From: Thalassobaculum litoreum DSM 18839
Lineage (GTDB): Bacteria; Pseudomonadota; Alphaproteobacteria; Thalassobaculales; Thalassobaculaceae
DNA length: 64,000 bases
Assembly: GCF_900102465.1 (NCBI RefSeq)
Contig: NZ_FNBW01000011.1
Coordinates: 124,001-188,000 of the forward strand
Direction of reading: 5' to 3'
Part shown: in pieces, positions 27,540 to 36,437 of the stretch
How the letters are laid out: each line of letters starts with the position of its first letter
Position numbering within the stretch: the stretch's first letter is position 1
Notes under the pieces: model-generated
Database searches by the model: none
Told to the model about the DNA's origin: nothing
Seen by the model: only the letters and a program-made list of their open reading frames with translations
Program-made: the position numbers and the translations under genes

Positions 27540-27992
27540 GTGATCCGATTGACCGTCAACGGCAGGGCCGTGGAGGTGGAGGCCGCACCGGATACCCCCC
27601 TGCTCTGGGTGCTGCGTGACCACCTGGGGCTGGTCGGCACCCGGTTCGGGTGCGGGGCTGGCATGTGCGGTGCCTGCACCGTCCATCTCGACGGGGTCGC
27701 CACGTTCTCCTGTCTGACGGCGGTGGAAGACGCCGCCCACCAGCAGATCACCACGATCGAAGGCCTATCCCCCGACGGATCGCATCCGGTGCAGCGCGCG
27801 TGGGTCGCCGAGCAGACGCCGCAATGCGGCTACTGCCAGTCCGGCCAGATCATGCGGGCGGCAGCACTGCTGGCCGCCAACCCGACCCCGAGCCGGGACG
27901 AGATCGTCGGCGAAATGTCCGCCAATCTCTGCCGATGCGGTACCTATCCGCGGATCATCCGCGCCATCGAACGCGCTGCGCGGGAGGACTGA
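27540..27992 (+). CDS. (2Fe-2S)-binding subunit of a molybdenum hydroxylase (IorA-like)
   Basis: This 150-aa electron-transfer subunit carries two [2Fe-2S] clusters. Plant-ferredoxin cysteines are Cys38, Cys43, Cys46 and Cys58 ([14 protein letters not shown]), and the second cluster uses Cys96, Cys99, Cys131 and Cys133 ([15 protein letters not shown]). The GTG start has GAGGAGG 7 bases upstream. It precedes the catalytic subunit by 2 bases. The two-subunit layout without an FAD subunit matches isoquinoline 1-oxidoreductase and related aldehyde dehydrogenases, which pass electrons to a membrane cytochrome. Confidence 0.93.
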   Translation: MIRLTVNGRAVEVEAAPDTPLLWVLRDHLGLVGTRFGCGAGMCGACTVHLDGVATFSCLTAVEDAAHQQITTIEGLSPDGSHPVQRAWVAEQTPQCGYCQSGQIMRAAALLAANPTPSRDEIVGEMSANLCRCGTYPRIIRAIERAARED

Positions 27993-27994
27993 CC

Positions 27995-30187
27995 ATGACC
28001 GTCACGATCCATCCGAGCCGGCGTCGCTTTCTCGCCGGTGCCGGCGGCCTGGCGTTTGCCGTTCTGTCCGGCGGCGGCATCTCCGTCCTGAGGCCGTCCG
28101 CCCAGGCGGCGACCTCCACGGAACCGGGCGTTCCAGTGGACGCCTGGGTCACCATCTTTCCCGACGACCGGGTGATCATCCGGTACGGCGCGGCCGAAAT
28201 GGGCCAGGGCGTCAGCACCTCGCTGCCCCTGATCGTCGCCGAGGAACTGGACGCGGACTGGGACCGGGTCACGGTCGAACAGGTGAGCCAGGATCCGCAG
28301 AGGCTCTTCGGCAACCCGGCCTTCGGTGGAAACCTGTTCTCCGCCGGCAGCACCTCGCTGGAGGGATACTTCACCGCCCTGCGGATCGCCGGCGCGACGG
28401 CGCGGCGGGTGCTGATCCATACCGCGGCCGCCGCCTGGGGCCTGCCGGTCGACGAGGTGTCGACGGAGCCCGGCGTGGTAGTGCATGAAGCGAGCGGCCG
28501 GCGGCTCCGGTTCGGCGAAATCGTGGCGCTGGAGGAGATCCGCACGGACGTTCTGCAGGTCTTCGAAGACGACCTCAAGCCCCGCGAGGCGTGGCGGCTG
28601 ATCGGCTCCGGTGTCGGGCGCCGCGACATTCCGGGAAAGACACGGGGTGAGGCGATCTATTCGATCGATGTGCGCGTCGACGGCATGGTGTATGCGGCCC
28701 AGCTGCTGGCCCCTGTGGAGGGCGAGGCGCCGACGGTCGACAACGACGCCGACGCCCTGTCGGTTCCCGGTGTCATCGCGGTGGTGCCCCTGGCCAACAG
28801 CATTGGGGTGGTCGCCGATACCTTCGAGGCGGCGCTGGCCGGGCGGGACCGGCTGCGGGTCTCCTGGTCCACAGGATCGGACTTCCGGTCGGCGGACAGC
28901 GCAGACGAACTCGCCCAACTGGCGCAGGCGGCCGACGATTTCTCGACCGAGCCGGTGACCTGGGAGGCGCGCGGCGACGCGGCCGGCGCGTTGAGTGCGG
29001 AGGGTCGGCGCACCGTCACCGCCCACTACACGACGGAGCATGTCTATCACGCCCAGATGGAGCCGCTGAACGCCGTGGCCTCGGTGGATCACGACGGAAA
29101 AGGGGCTGATGTCTGGGTCGGATCGCAGAGCCAGACGATTTCCCTCGCCGTCGCCAGCCATGTGCTGGACACCACGCCGGACCGGATCCGGTTTCATGCC
29201 ATGCAGATGGGCGGCGCCTTCGGCCGCCGCACGGTGTTCGCGCGGGATCTGCTTCGGGACGCGCTGCTGCTGTCAAAGACTGTCGGCCGTCCGGTGAAGC
29301 TGATCTGGACCCGCGAGGACGACGTGAAGAACGGGTGGCTACGCCCGGCGACCGTCCATCGCCTGGATGCGGTGCTCGACGAGACCGGGCGCCTGGAGGC
29401 GCTTCGCCACCGGGTCGCCAGCCCGTCGATCATGCAGTTCGCGTTTCCCAACCGTTGGGATCCGGAGTCCCGGCGGGATCTTCTGGTCATGGAGGGCACG
29501 GAGAGTGCCGACTACGCGATCCCCAATCTCCTCGCCGAACAGGTCCTGGTGGACCGCCGATCCCGGGTGTCGGCTTGGCGCGGCATCGGCTGGGCGCCCA
29601 ACTGCTTCGCCCGCGAATGCTTCCTGGACGAACTGGCGGACGCTGCCGGCAGCGACCCGGTGTCCTTCCGCCGGGACCTGCTGCGCGACAGCCCGCGGGG
29701 CCTAGAGGTGCTCAACAAGGTCGTGAAGATGTCCGGGTTCGGCAACCCACCGGAGGGCCGTGCCCACGGTCTGGCCTTTGCCGGATACAAGGCGACGCTC
29801 GGCGCCGGGGTGGCGGAGGTCTCGGTCACCGAGGGGCGCCTGCGCGTGCACCGGTTCTGGGCCGCCGTCGATCCGGGGATCGTCGTGCATCCGCTAAGCT
29901 ATGTGGGCCAGGTCGAGGGTGGCATCATTTTCGGGCTGTCGAGCCTGCTGGGCGAGCGGTCGACCTTCACCGACGGGATGATCGAGCAGAACAACTTCTA
30001 CGATTACGAGATCCTGCGGATCGACGCCGTTCCGGAGATCGAGGTGGCCTTGGTGGAGTCGGGGTCCCCGCCGAGTGGCGGCGGTGAGATCGGCGTGCCG
30101 ATGACTGGCGGCGCCGTCGCCAACGCGGTGCGCAGGCTCACCGGCACCCAGCCGCGTCGGATGCCGTTCGACCTTGGAGACGCCTAG
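27995..30187 (+). CDS. Molybdopterin-binding catalytic subunit (IorB-like, xanthine dehydrogenase family)
   Basis: This 730-aa protein begins with a Tat signal (SRRRFLAGAGGLAFAVL), so the enzyme is probably exported folded to the periplasm with its iron-sulfur partner. Family motifs include RYGAAEMGQGVSTSLPLIVA, MGGAFGRRTVFARD (Mo-cofactor binding) and the C-terminal PSGGGEIGVPMTGGAVANAV region with the catalytic Glu. The length fits the IorB type. Product may be hydroxylated N-heterocycles or oxidised aldehydes; substrate is not readable. No FAD subunit or maturation factor is adjacent. Confidence 0.92.
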   Translation: MTVTIHPSRRRFLAGAGGLAFAVLSGGGISVLRPSAQAATSTEPGVPVDAWVTIFPDDRVIIRYGAAEMGQGVSTSLPLIVAEELDADWDRVTVEQVSQDPQRLFGNPAFGGNLFSAGSTSLEGYFTALRIAGATARRVLIHTAAAAWGLPVDEVSTEPGVVVHEASGRRLRFGEIVALEEIRTDVLQVFEDDLKPREAWRLIGSGVGRRDIPGKTRGEAIYSIDVRVDGMVYAAQLLAPVEGEAPTVDNDADALSVPGVIAVVPLANSIGVVADTFEAALAGRDRLRVSWSTGSDFRSADSADELAQLAQAADDFSTEPVTWEARGDAAGALSAEGRRTVTAHYTTEHVYHAQMEPLNAVASVDHDGKGADVWVGSQSQTISLAVASHVLDTTPDRIRFHAMQMGGAFGRRTVFARDLLRDALLLSKTVGRPVKLIWTREDDVKNGWLRPATVHRLDAVLDETGRLEALRHRVASPSIMQFAFPNRWDPESRRDLLVMEGTESADYAIPNLLAEQVLVDRRSRVSAWRGIGWAPNCFARECFLDELADAAGSDPVSFRRDLLRDSPRGLEVLNKVVKMSGFGNPPEGRAHGLAFAGYKATLGAGVAEVSVTEGRLRVHRFWAAVDPGIVVHPLSYVGQVEGGIIFGLSSLLGERSTFTDGMIEQNNFYDYEILRIDAVPEIEVALVESGSPPSGGGEIGVPMTGGAVANAVRRLTGTQPRRMPFDLGDA

Positions 30188-30377
30188 CGCGGCCGTTCTC
30201 GCTCGGTTTATTGAGTGCCCCGACCTGAACCTCCAGGAACCTCCGCACTCTTTGGTCAGTCTGTTCCTCTGATGGAGAGCACCGCGCGGAATCTCGGCAT
30301 CGAAGCGGACGATGCCCTGATGTTCTCCGAGCGGACAGAACTTTAGGGTCGGGGCCGTTGGTTCATGCGATCGACCG

Positions 30378-30662
30378 TCAGTGTCCGGCGACCGGGGGCG
30401 TGACGCTGCCCTCGACATCGCCTTTCTTCTCGCGAACGGCGCTGCCGAGATCATATCGAGCTTGGAGATCCATCCAAAACTCGACCGAGGTTCCGACATA
30501 GCGCGCAAACCGCAAGGCGGTGTCGGCGGAGATCGCCCGCTCCCCGCGGAGAATGACGGTGATCCGGCTTTTCGGCACATGGACATCCTTCGACAGCCTG
30601 TAGGCTGATACGCTCAGGTGCTCCAGAGGAATTGCCGGAGCTGGCCTCTCTTCCAAGCTCAT
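30378..30662 (-). CDS. higA: HigA family antitoxin
   Basis: This 94-aa protein has the HigA/VapI-type HTH: LEHLSVSAYRLSKDVHVPKS, then ITVILRGERAISADTALRFA and GTSVEFWMDLQARYDL. GGGGGAAGC precedes the ATG at 30662. It lies 9 bases after the end of a higB remnant, the classical higBA order. Because the toxin reading frame is broken (next entry), this antitoxin appears to be an orphan, perhaps kept for autoregulation or for neutralising other toxins. Confidence 0.9.
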   Translation of the reverse strand: MSLEERPAPAIPLEHLSVSAYRLSKDVHVPKSRITVILRGERAISADTALRFARYVGTSVEFWMDLQARYDLGSAVREKKGDVEGSVTPPVAGH

Positions 30663-30671
30663 GCTTCCCCC

Positions 30672-30854
30672 TCAGTGACAGTCGACCAACTCAACATTCT
30701 CGGCGCCGCCATCGGACCAGTTGAAGCAGATCCGGTATTGGTCGTCGACGCGGATGCCGTACTGACCTTCACGGTCTCCCCACAGCTTCTTCAACGAGTT
30801 GCCCGGCGGAACGCGAAGGTCTTCGACATCCCGCGCCGCAGCCGCATATGGCGT
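30672..30854 (-). pseudogene. higB: Truncated higB toxin remnant
   Basis: On the minus strand the frame encodes VEDLRVPPGNSLKKLWGDR, then GQYGIRVDDQYRICFNWSDG and ends VELVDCH, an unmistakable HigB/RelE-type toxin C-terminus. Going upstream the frame meets a TAG at 30855-30857 and has no start codon or N-terminal HigB similarity. The toxin therefore lacks roughly its first third, by truncation or frameshift. A sequencing error is possible but would have to restore an N-terminus that I cannot find in the other frames. Confidence 0.75.
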
Positions 30855-31047
30855 CTACTGTCCGCTTGAGAGGACGAAATGCGGTGAGGGCAATGTCATC
30901 AACACGAAAGTCCCCTCACCCCTGACGGCAATTCGCTGCGGTAGACCGCTTGCATGAATAACTGACATACTAGCATACCACTTGAAAATTGTTGCTAAAG
31001 CTTAACGAAAAGCAGCGAATTCAACCAATTCCATGGAGGGAGTTCTA

Positions 31048-32844
31048 ATGTCCGAAACTAATGCGCTGAATGGCGGCCAGATGATCGTCGACTACCTGAT
31101 CTGCAACAACGTTCCGTACGCGTTCGGGCTCTGCGGCCACGGCAATATCGGCTTCATCGACGCTCTCTACGAGCGGCAGTCGGACATAAAGACGATCTCC
31201 ACACATCACGAGTCGGTTTCCGGCTTTATGGCTGACGTCTACTATCGGGTTTCGGGCCAGCCAACGGCGACCTTCACCTCCTGTGGTCCCGGCTCGGCGA
31301 ACATGCCGATCGCTCTCGGCAACGCCTTCCTAGACAGCGTTCCCTTTCTGGCCGTAACCGGAAACGTGCCGACGTCGCAGTTCAACCGAGGCGCTTTTCA
31401 AGAATTGTACCGCCACTATCAGGCTGACTTCCCGTCGACAGTGCGCGCCTATTGCAAGCGTGTCTTCCAACCGACCCGCGGTGAACAGATGCCGCACACC
31501 ATCCGTGAGGCGTGGAAGACCATGGTCACCGGACGGCCGGGGCCAGTCGTCCTTGATGTGCCGTTCGACATTTTCAAGGAGAGCACCGGCGCTGAAACGC
31601 CCGATCCCCGCGCTTGGGTCGAGGGCATCAGTTGCAAGGTCGGCGCCGATCCCCAGGGCGTCGACAAGGCGGCCAAGCTGCTGATGGAAGCGGAGCGCCC
31701 GGTTGTCCTCGTCGGCTCCGGCTGCCGTTTCGGTGAGGCCTCCAAGCGCCTGATCGAACTGGCGGAAAAGTACCGCATCCCTGTCGCAGCCTCTGCATCC
31801 GGCCTTGGTGCGTTGCCGGCCGAGCACGAGCTGGCGCTGGGTCTGGTGGCCCGCAACGGCATGTACCAGGCCAACCAGGCAACCCGGCAGGCCGATCTGA
31901 TCCTGGCGCTGGGCGTCCGGTTCGACGACCGCACAAGCTCAAGCTGGATCCCAGGCTACTCGTTCAATATTCCGCCAACCAAGCTGATCCACGTCGACAT
32001 CGACCCGGAGGAGATCGGCCGAAACTATCCGGTCGAACTCGGGTTGATGGCGGATACCACGACGTTCCTGGGCCAACTTCTAGACGCCCTGGACAAGTAC
32101 GAGTCCGGCGCGACGCCGCAACGCAAAGCCTGGCTGAGCTCCATCGATGGCTGGCGCAAGGAATGGGACGCATTCGTCGAGCCTGGGTTCAAGGATCCGG
32201 CCTCACCGATCAACCCTCAGCGCGCGGCCCGCGAGATTGACCTCGCGATGCCGGATGACGGCATCCTCGTCTCCGATATCGGCATCCACCACAACTGGCT
32301 GATCCAGTACTGCAAGCCGAAACGGCCGGACAGTCTGATCGGCTGCATGGGCTTCGGGCCGATGGGCTTCGGCGTGGCAGGTGTGCTCGGCGCCAAGCTC
32401 GCGGCACCGGAACGGCCCTGCGTCGCCGTGGTTGGCGACGGGGCATTCTTCATGCACAACACTGTGCTCGGCACCGCGGTCGAGTACAATATTCCTGCCG
32501 TCTGGGTGGTTTGGAACAACTACGCCTATGCCTCGATCCGCGGCCTGCAGCGCGGCTATCTGGAGGGGCGAGAACTGGCGACAGATTTCAAACATCCGGA
32601 GACCGGACAGCCCTATAACCCGGACTTCGCCGCCATGGCACGGAGCTGCGGCGTTGACGGCGTGTCGATCGACCGACCGAAAGACCTCGCAGACGCAATT
32701 CGCCAAGCTATTGCCGCCAACCGGCCTTATGTCATCGACGCCAATATCGGAGCCGAGTCCAATCCAGGTGGTGCGGGTATTTGGGACCTACCTGGTCTTG
32801 GCCAGTCAAAGCCGATGTTTGGTGGACGGCACGAGCTTGGCTAG
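31048..32844 (+). CDS. Thiamine-pyrophosphate enzyme (acetolactate synthase-like)
   Basis: This 598-aa enzyme has the three-domain TPP fold of the IlvB/oxalyl-CoA decarboxylase/Gcl group. The catalytic Glu is Glu55 in HHESVSGFMADVYYR. The cofactor motif starts at VVGDGAFFMHN near residue 460 and runs to WNNYAYASIRGL. The GLCGHGNIGFIDAL opening is unlike classic acetolactate synthase, so the substrate is probably another 2-oxo acid or an acyl-CoA. GGAGGGAG precedes the ATG at 31048, better placed than the ATG at 31033. A GntR regulator follows 9 bases later on the same strand, which suggests substrate-controlled expression. Confidence 0.85.
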   Translation: MSETNALNGGQMIVDYLICNNVPYAFGLCGHGNIGFIDALYERQSDIKTISTHHESVSGFMADVYYRVSGQPTATFTSCGPGSANMPIALGNAFLDSVPFLAVTGNVPTSQFNRGAFQELYRHYQADFPSTVRAYCKRVFQPTRGEQMPHTIREAWKTMVTGRPGPVVLDVPFDIFKESTGAETPDPRAWVEGISCKVGADPQGVDKAAKLLMEAERPVVLVGSGCRFGEASKRLIELAEKYRIPVAASASGLGALPAEHELALGLVARNGMYQANQATRQADLILALGVRFDDRTSSSWIPGYSFNIPPTKLIHVDIDPEEIGRNYPVELGLMADTTTFLGQLLDALDKYESGATPQRKAWLSSIDGWRKEWDAFVEPGFKDPASPINPQRAAREIDLAMPDDGILVSDIGIHHNWLIQYCKPKRPDSLIGCMGFGPMGFGVAGVLGAKLAAPERPCVAVVGDGAFFMHNTVLGTAVEYNIPAVWVVWNNYAYASIRGLQRGYLEGRELATDFKHPETGQPYNPDFAAMARSCGVDGVSIDRPKDLADAIRQAIAANRPYVIDANIGAESNPGGAGIWDLPGLGQSKPMFGGRHELG

Positions 32845-32853
32845 GATCGGTGT

Positions 32854-33552
32854 ATGTCATCGGCTCGATTTCCAGCGTCACTTGCCACGCTTGTCACCAA
32901 CCGTCTCAGACAAGAGATCGTAGAAGGTGCGTTCGAACTGGGGCAGGCTCTGTCGGAGGCTAAAATTGCCAAACGTTACGAGGTTTCGCGCACCCCCGTG
33001 CGCGAGGCCTTCGCACGGCTCGAGCTGGAAGAACTCGTCCACACGGAACCACAAAGCGGGACATACGTTTTCACCATTGACCGGCACCAGTTCGAGCAGA
33101 TCAGCGAGGCCCGTTCCATCCTGGAGGGTGCCGCTCTCCGACTCTCGTTCGACCGAAACCATGGGCACCTTGTCGAGCACTGGCGCGCCTTGGTGATAAC
33201 GATGGAGAGCGCCGCTGAAATGGGGGACACAAGAGCCTATTCAGCGGCCGACGGGCAGTTCCACGATGTCCTGTTCGAACTCACCGACAATCCCTATCTG
33301 GAGACCGCACGTCGGCCTTTCGCTGCCCGACTAGCAGCCATCCGGAACCGCCTGGGGCTATCACCCGAGCACGTCGCAAAATCTCGCACCGAACATCGAG
33401 ACCTGCTTGCACACGTGGAAGCAGGCAATCTCGACGCGGCAATAACCCTATTGCGTTACCATATTGTCGAAAAGGGGGCCACGTTCTGGTCCGTACCAGC
33501 AGCGAAGCCCGATCAAGTCCGGCGAAGAGCGCTCCAGATTTCGAGCCGGTAG
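32854..33552 (+). CDS. GntR family regulator, FCD subfamily
   Basis: This 232-aa regulator has the winged helix (EGAFELGQALSEAKIAKRY, then SRTPVREAFARLELEELV) and FCD domain (FEQISEARSILEGAALRLS onward, ending HIVEKGATFW). It lies 9 bases behind the TPP enzyme gene, so the two are probably cotranscribed and the regulator likely controls that enzyme. The tRNA fragment that marks the mobile element lies 230 bases further on, so this is the last chromosomal gene before the insertion. Confidence 0.9.
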   Translation: MSSARFPASLATLVTNRLRQEIVEGAFELGQALSEAKIAKRYEVSRTPVREAFARLELEELVHTEPQSGTYVFTIDRHQFEQISEARSILEGAALRLSFDRNHGHLVEHWRALVITMESAAEMGDTRAYSAADGQFHDVLFELTDNPYLETARRPFAARLAAIRNRLGLSPEHVAKSRTEHRDLLAHVEAGNLDAAITLLRYHIVEKGATFWSVPAAKPDQVRRRALQISSR

Positions 33553-33744
33553 AAAAACGCCATGTCCGTCTTGGGTCGGAGTGAGCGGCGATCGAGAACA
33601 TCCGTTCAGGATGGAACCGAGCAGCTAAGCACATCGCGGAAGCGTACCTCTCGAGGATATCGCCTCGTTGTGATGTGCTCGCCGATTTGTCCCCGTTCAG
33701 AAGTTAATTCTGTTCCGGTTGTGGAGTGTTTCCGCGCAACAAAA

Positions 33745-33774
33745 AACGGCCTAGCCCGGTATGGCTAAGCCGTT
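33745..33774 (-). terminator. Rho-independent terminator of the disrupted tRNA gene
   Basis: On the minus strand an 11-bp stem (ACGGCTTAGCC with GGCTAGGCCGT, one mismatch) is followed by TTTTTTG. It sits just downstream of the tRNA 3' fragment and is the natural terminator of that tRNA gene. Confidence 0.8.
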
Positions 33775-33782
33775 GGATTCTT

Positions 33783-33830
33783 TGGTTGCGGGGGTAGGAT
33801 TTGAACCTACGACCTTCAGGTTATGAGACA
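33783..33830 (-). tRNA. 3' fragment of a CAU-anticodon (Met-type) tRNA: attachment site of the element
   Basis: Read on the minus strand the fragment runs from the anticodon loop (CTCATAACC) through the T arm (GTAGGTTCAAATCCTAC) to the acceptor CCCGCAACCA. The 5' half (D arm, 5' acceptor strand) is missing and replaced by unrelated sequence next to an integrase gene. This is the usual trace of a tyrosine-recombinase element inserted in a tRNA gene. With the 3' half bare on this side, the reconstituted full tRNA should lie at the far (right) end of the element. The sequence looks closest to initiator or elongator Met tRNA; I cannot decide which. Confidence 0.8.
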
Positions 33831-33861
33831 AATTTCAGTACTACAGCTATCCTATTGATGC

Positions 33862-33988
33862 GTTGACAGATTGTCAGCGTGCAGAGATTCTATCCGTCTT
33901 ATGAGAATGTTAGTGGATGACACATGGCGTCACTGCGCGACACGGTATGCAAGACATCCGCAGCAGTTTCGTTGACACAGTGTTGACA
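33862..33988. promoter_or_regulatory. GTTGACA repeats between att site and integrase (possible arm sites)
   Basis: GTTGACA occurs at 33862-33868, 33971-33977 and 33982-33988, and TGACA-GAT-TGTCA is a perfect palindrome at 33864-33876. Their position between the attachment core and the integrase start fits integrase or Xis arm-binding sites, or an integrase operator. Inference only. Confidence 0.4.
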
Positions 33989-33994
33989 AGGGCA

Positions 33995-35167
33995 ATGACC
34001 AAGCGCCTTACGGATCAGATCGTCAGACGGGCATCAGCCGGCAACCGGCCGCAGGTCTTCTTCTGGGACGACCAGGTGAAGGGCTTCGCGTTGCGCGTGA
34101 CCACACGTGGGGCGAAGGCCTTCGTGTTAGACTATCGGGTGAACGGCCGTCAGCGCCGGATAACGATCGGCAGCTATCCGGACTGGTCCGTTGCAGCCGC
34201 CCGCGAGAAGGCGAAGGCCATGAAGCGGGAGGTCGATCTCGGCGCCGATCCGATGGGCGAGCGCCACGACGAACGGACCGCACCGACGGTCAAAGATCTT
34301 TGGTCGCGATACAGCTCTGAGCACCTGGCTCTTAAATCTCCCCGGTCCCAGGCGGACGAGACGGCGATGTGGCGCGATCTCATCCTGCCGCAACTCTCGA
34401 AGGAGCACGTCCGGGATATCTCGACCGATCATGTCGAGCGCCTGCATCGACGGATCTCTGTTGAACGAGGAACGCCGGTGCGGGCGAACCGAGTTATAGA
34501 GGTCTTTCGGAAAGCTCTGAACCTCGCGATCCGCTGGCAGTGGCGCTCCGATAACCCGGCGACCGGCATCCGGAAGAATCCAGAGCACAAGCGGGAGCGC
34601 TATCTTTCCCTGGATGAGATCGCCCGGCTGAACAAGGCTCTGGCTGATCACCCGGAGCAGACCTCGACGGATGCCATCCGCCTGCTGATGCTTACCGGCG
34701 CGAGGCGCGGAGAGGTGCTGAACGCGACCTGGGACATGTTCGACCTGGATGCCGGGGTATGGACGATGCCGAGCGCCCATACCAAGCAGCGTCGTCTCCA
34801 TCGCGTTCCGCTTGCCGACGCCGCGGTCGAACTGCTCCGACGCATCAAACGGTCAAATGAGAGCGTCTACGTGTTCCCGGGGAAGAGCTCGGACAATCCT
34901 CTGACCGACATCAAGCGGACGTGGCAAAGCGTCTGCAATAAGGCCGGAATCCAAAACGCCCGAATCCACGATTTGCGGCACTCCTTCGCGTCGATTCTCG
35001 TCAGCCATGGCGCGTCGCTTCCGCTCATAGGCGCGATGCTCGGCCACACACAGGTGCAGACGACGCAACGCTACGCGCACCTGTATGATGAACCCCTCAA
35101 AGGTGCAGCAGAGCTAGTGAGCCAGGCGATCAATGGCGCGTCCTACGGACCAAACATCGGGGATTGA
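33995..35167 (+). CDS. int: Tyrosine recombinase / integrase (DUF4102-type, P4-like)
   Basis: This 390-aa integrase has an N-terminal arm-binding domain (VFFWDDQVKGFALRV, then IGSYPDWSVAAAREKAKAM), a core-binding domain and the catalytic domain. Catalytic residues are Arg237 (LTGARRGE), His325 and Arg328 (IHDLRHS), His351 (LGHTQ) and Tyr360 (TTQRYAHLY), so it looks active. Similarity starts at the ATG at 33995; an ATG at 33917 would add 26 residues made from the GTTGACA repeat region. It lies directly beside the tRNA fragment and should catalyse integration and excision of the element. Confidence 0.93.
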   Translation: MTKRLTDQIVRRASAGNRPQVFFWDDQVKGFALRVTTRGAKAFVLDYRVNGRQRRITIGSYPDWSVAAAREKAKAMKREVDLGADPMGERHDERTAPTVKDLWSRYSSEHLALKSPRSQADETAMWRDLILPQLSKEHVRDISTDHVERLHRRISVERGTPVRANRVIEVFRKALNLAIRWQWRSDNPATGIRKNPEHKRERYLSLDEIARLNKALADHPEQTSTDAIRLLMLTGARRGEVLNATWDMFDLDAGVWTMPSAHTKQRRLHRVPLADAAVELLRRIKRSNESVYVFPGKSSDNPLTDIKRTWQSVCNKAGIQNARIHDLRHSFASILVSHGASLPLIGAMLGHTQVQTTQRYAHLYDEPLKGAAELVSQAINGASYGPNIGD

Positions 35168-36077
35168 GCAGATCCGGGTTCGGGCGCTGGTGGATGATCC
35201 ACGTGCAGGTCATTTCAAGGCCGGCGAGGTCTTCGAGATGGATCGGCCGAAAGCGCTGGCCCAGATGGAGCAAAATAACGTCGAGCCAGTGCTCAAGATC
35301 AGGGATCGGCTACCGCGGATGCCAAGCGAGGGCTGTTCCTTCAAAGATGCCTACCTACTCTATATGCGGTCGTATCCAGAGATTGCCGCGTATCTCGATG
35401 AAGATGCCAGCGCGATCGGCAAACTGAAGTTCTCCGCCAAGCACTGTCAGCACCGCCCCAAATGGCCGGGTATATCGGTCCAACAGAACGGACGAATATT
35501 TCGGTCGACTTGGATGGCCGATACCCTCGGCAGAAGACCCGGCCCTCGACCCAGACCGACCACACCGACTGAGATCCGCTTCAAGAATGCCGAACGCCAG
35601 TACAGGCTGAGCTATGCACGCTTTCGGTTCTTTGAACTGCTGCGGCAGGGGGAGCTGCGTGCCACCGGCATCCGTGAGGACATGCGATACGAAGCAAAGC
35701 GAGTGGCGATTCCCGAGAAGTGGTGGTTCTGGGATATCGGTGTCGACATTCAGGGTGGAGAGATCCATGAAAGAACGGCCGACGGCAAAGAGTACACGCG
35801 GGCTTGGCGGGGCGTTTGGGTGGAGCGAGCGATCGAGCAACCGAAGCGCGATCGCGGCCGCGCCGGGCGCCCCTCCTCGAAACCCTTAGTCGTGGCGGAG
35901 TTCGAGCGCCGAGTGGCTACGGGGGTTGTCCTGGATACACTCTCTGAAGAGACCCACGCATTGGCTACCTGGCTCGCGAATCAGCATCCGGACGCGGCTC
36001 AGGCACAGGCCAAGACGATCGAGGGTCACATCCGCTCAGCGTACAAAGCCTATTGGGCCAAGAAATCAGCCCCCTAA
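35133..36077 (+). CDS. Unknown protein encoded next to the integrase
   Basis: This 314-aa protein is not recognised. The gene overlaps the integrase 3' end by 35 bases. The protein has a central basic linker rich in Arg and Pro (GRRPGPRPRPTTPTE, about 132-146), a Trp-rich patch (EKWWFWDIGV) and a short basic linker near residue 236 (RDRGRAGRPSS), and its C-terminal part is predicted helical. No signal peptide or membrane segment is seen. The composition suggests nucleic-acid binding, and the location suggests a function in element maintenance, but this is inference. Confidence 0.65.
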   Translation: MARPTDQTSGIEQIRVRALVDDPRAGHFKAGEVFEMDRPKALAQMEQNNVEPVLKIRDRLPRMPSEGCSFKDAYLLYMRSYPEIAAYLDEDASAIGKLKFSAKHCQHRPKWPGISVQQNGRIFRSTWMADTLGRRPGPRPRPTTPTEIRFKNAERQYRLSYARFRFFELLRQGELRATGIREDMRYEAKRVAIPEKWWFWDIGVDIQGGEIHERTADGKEYTRAWRGVWVERAIEQPKRDRGRAGRPSSKPLVVAEFERRVATGVVLDTLSEETHALATWLANQHPDAAQAQAKTIEGHIRSAYKAYWAKKSAP

Positions 36078-36182
36078 AACCAAGATCTTCAGGGCATTTA
36101 TAGGGTCTTTTTCTGACTCGGCAGCCACTCTCCCCTCCGTCGCAGACCGCGGCGATCGCCGCCCAAGCGATGGAGGGCCATT

Positions 36183-36437
36183 GTGGAAAGAGAGAACGCC
36201 GGCGGATCCGCCCCGCCCATATTCGACGGATACATTTCCGAGGCGGAGTACGCTGCTCAGCGCGGCGTCAGCATCAGAACTTGCCAGCGGGATCGTGCGA
36301 TGCGGCAGGCGCCGCCGCACATCCTGATTGGCAAAGCGGTCTACTATCGGGTCGAAGCGGTCCGTGAGTGGCTACTCCGTCGCGAGACCAACTTTGAGAA
36401 ATCCCTCTCCTCTCGTCGCCACGGGAGGAGCAGATGA
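36183..36437 (+). CDS. Small helix-turn-helix protein (AlpA/excisionase-like)
   Basis: This 84-aa protein reads ISEAEYAAQRGVSIRTCQRD followed by PPHILIGKAVYYRVEAVREW, the winged-HTH pattern of MerR-like excisionases and AlpA activators used by integrative elements and P4-like satellites. Its 3' end overlaps the primase gene start (ATGA at 36434-36437). It probably acts as excisionase or as the transcriptional switch of the element. Confidence 0.75.
   Translation: MERENAGGSAPPIFDGYISEAEYAAQRGVSIRTCQRDRAMRQAPPHILIGKAVYYRVEAVREWLLRRETNFEKSLSSRRHGRSR

Noticed and set aside
30188-30377. Possible transposase fragment between the molybdenum hydroxylase and higA
   Set aside because: Short frames on both strands look vaguely protein-like, but no motif or consistent frame could be established.
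33783-33830. A complete functional tRNA gene
   Set aside because: Only the anticodon loop and 3' half are present; D arm and 5' acceptor strand are missing.
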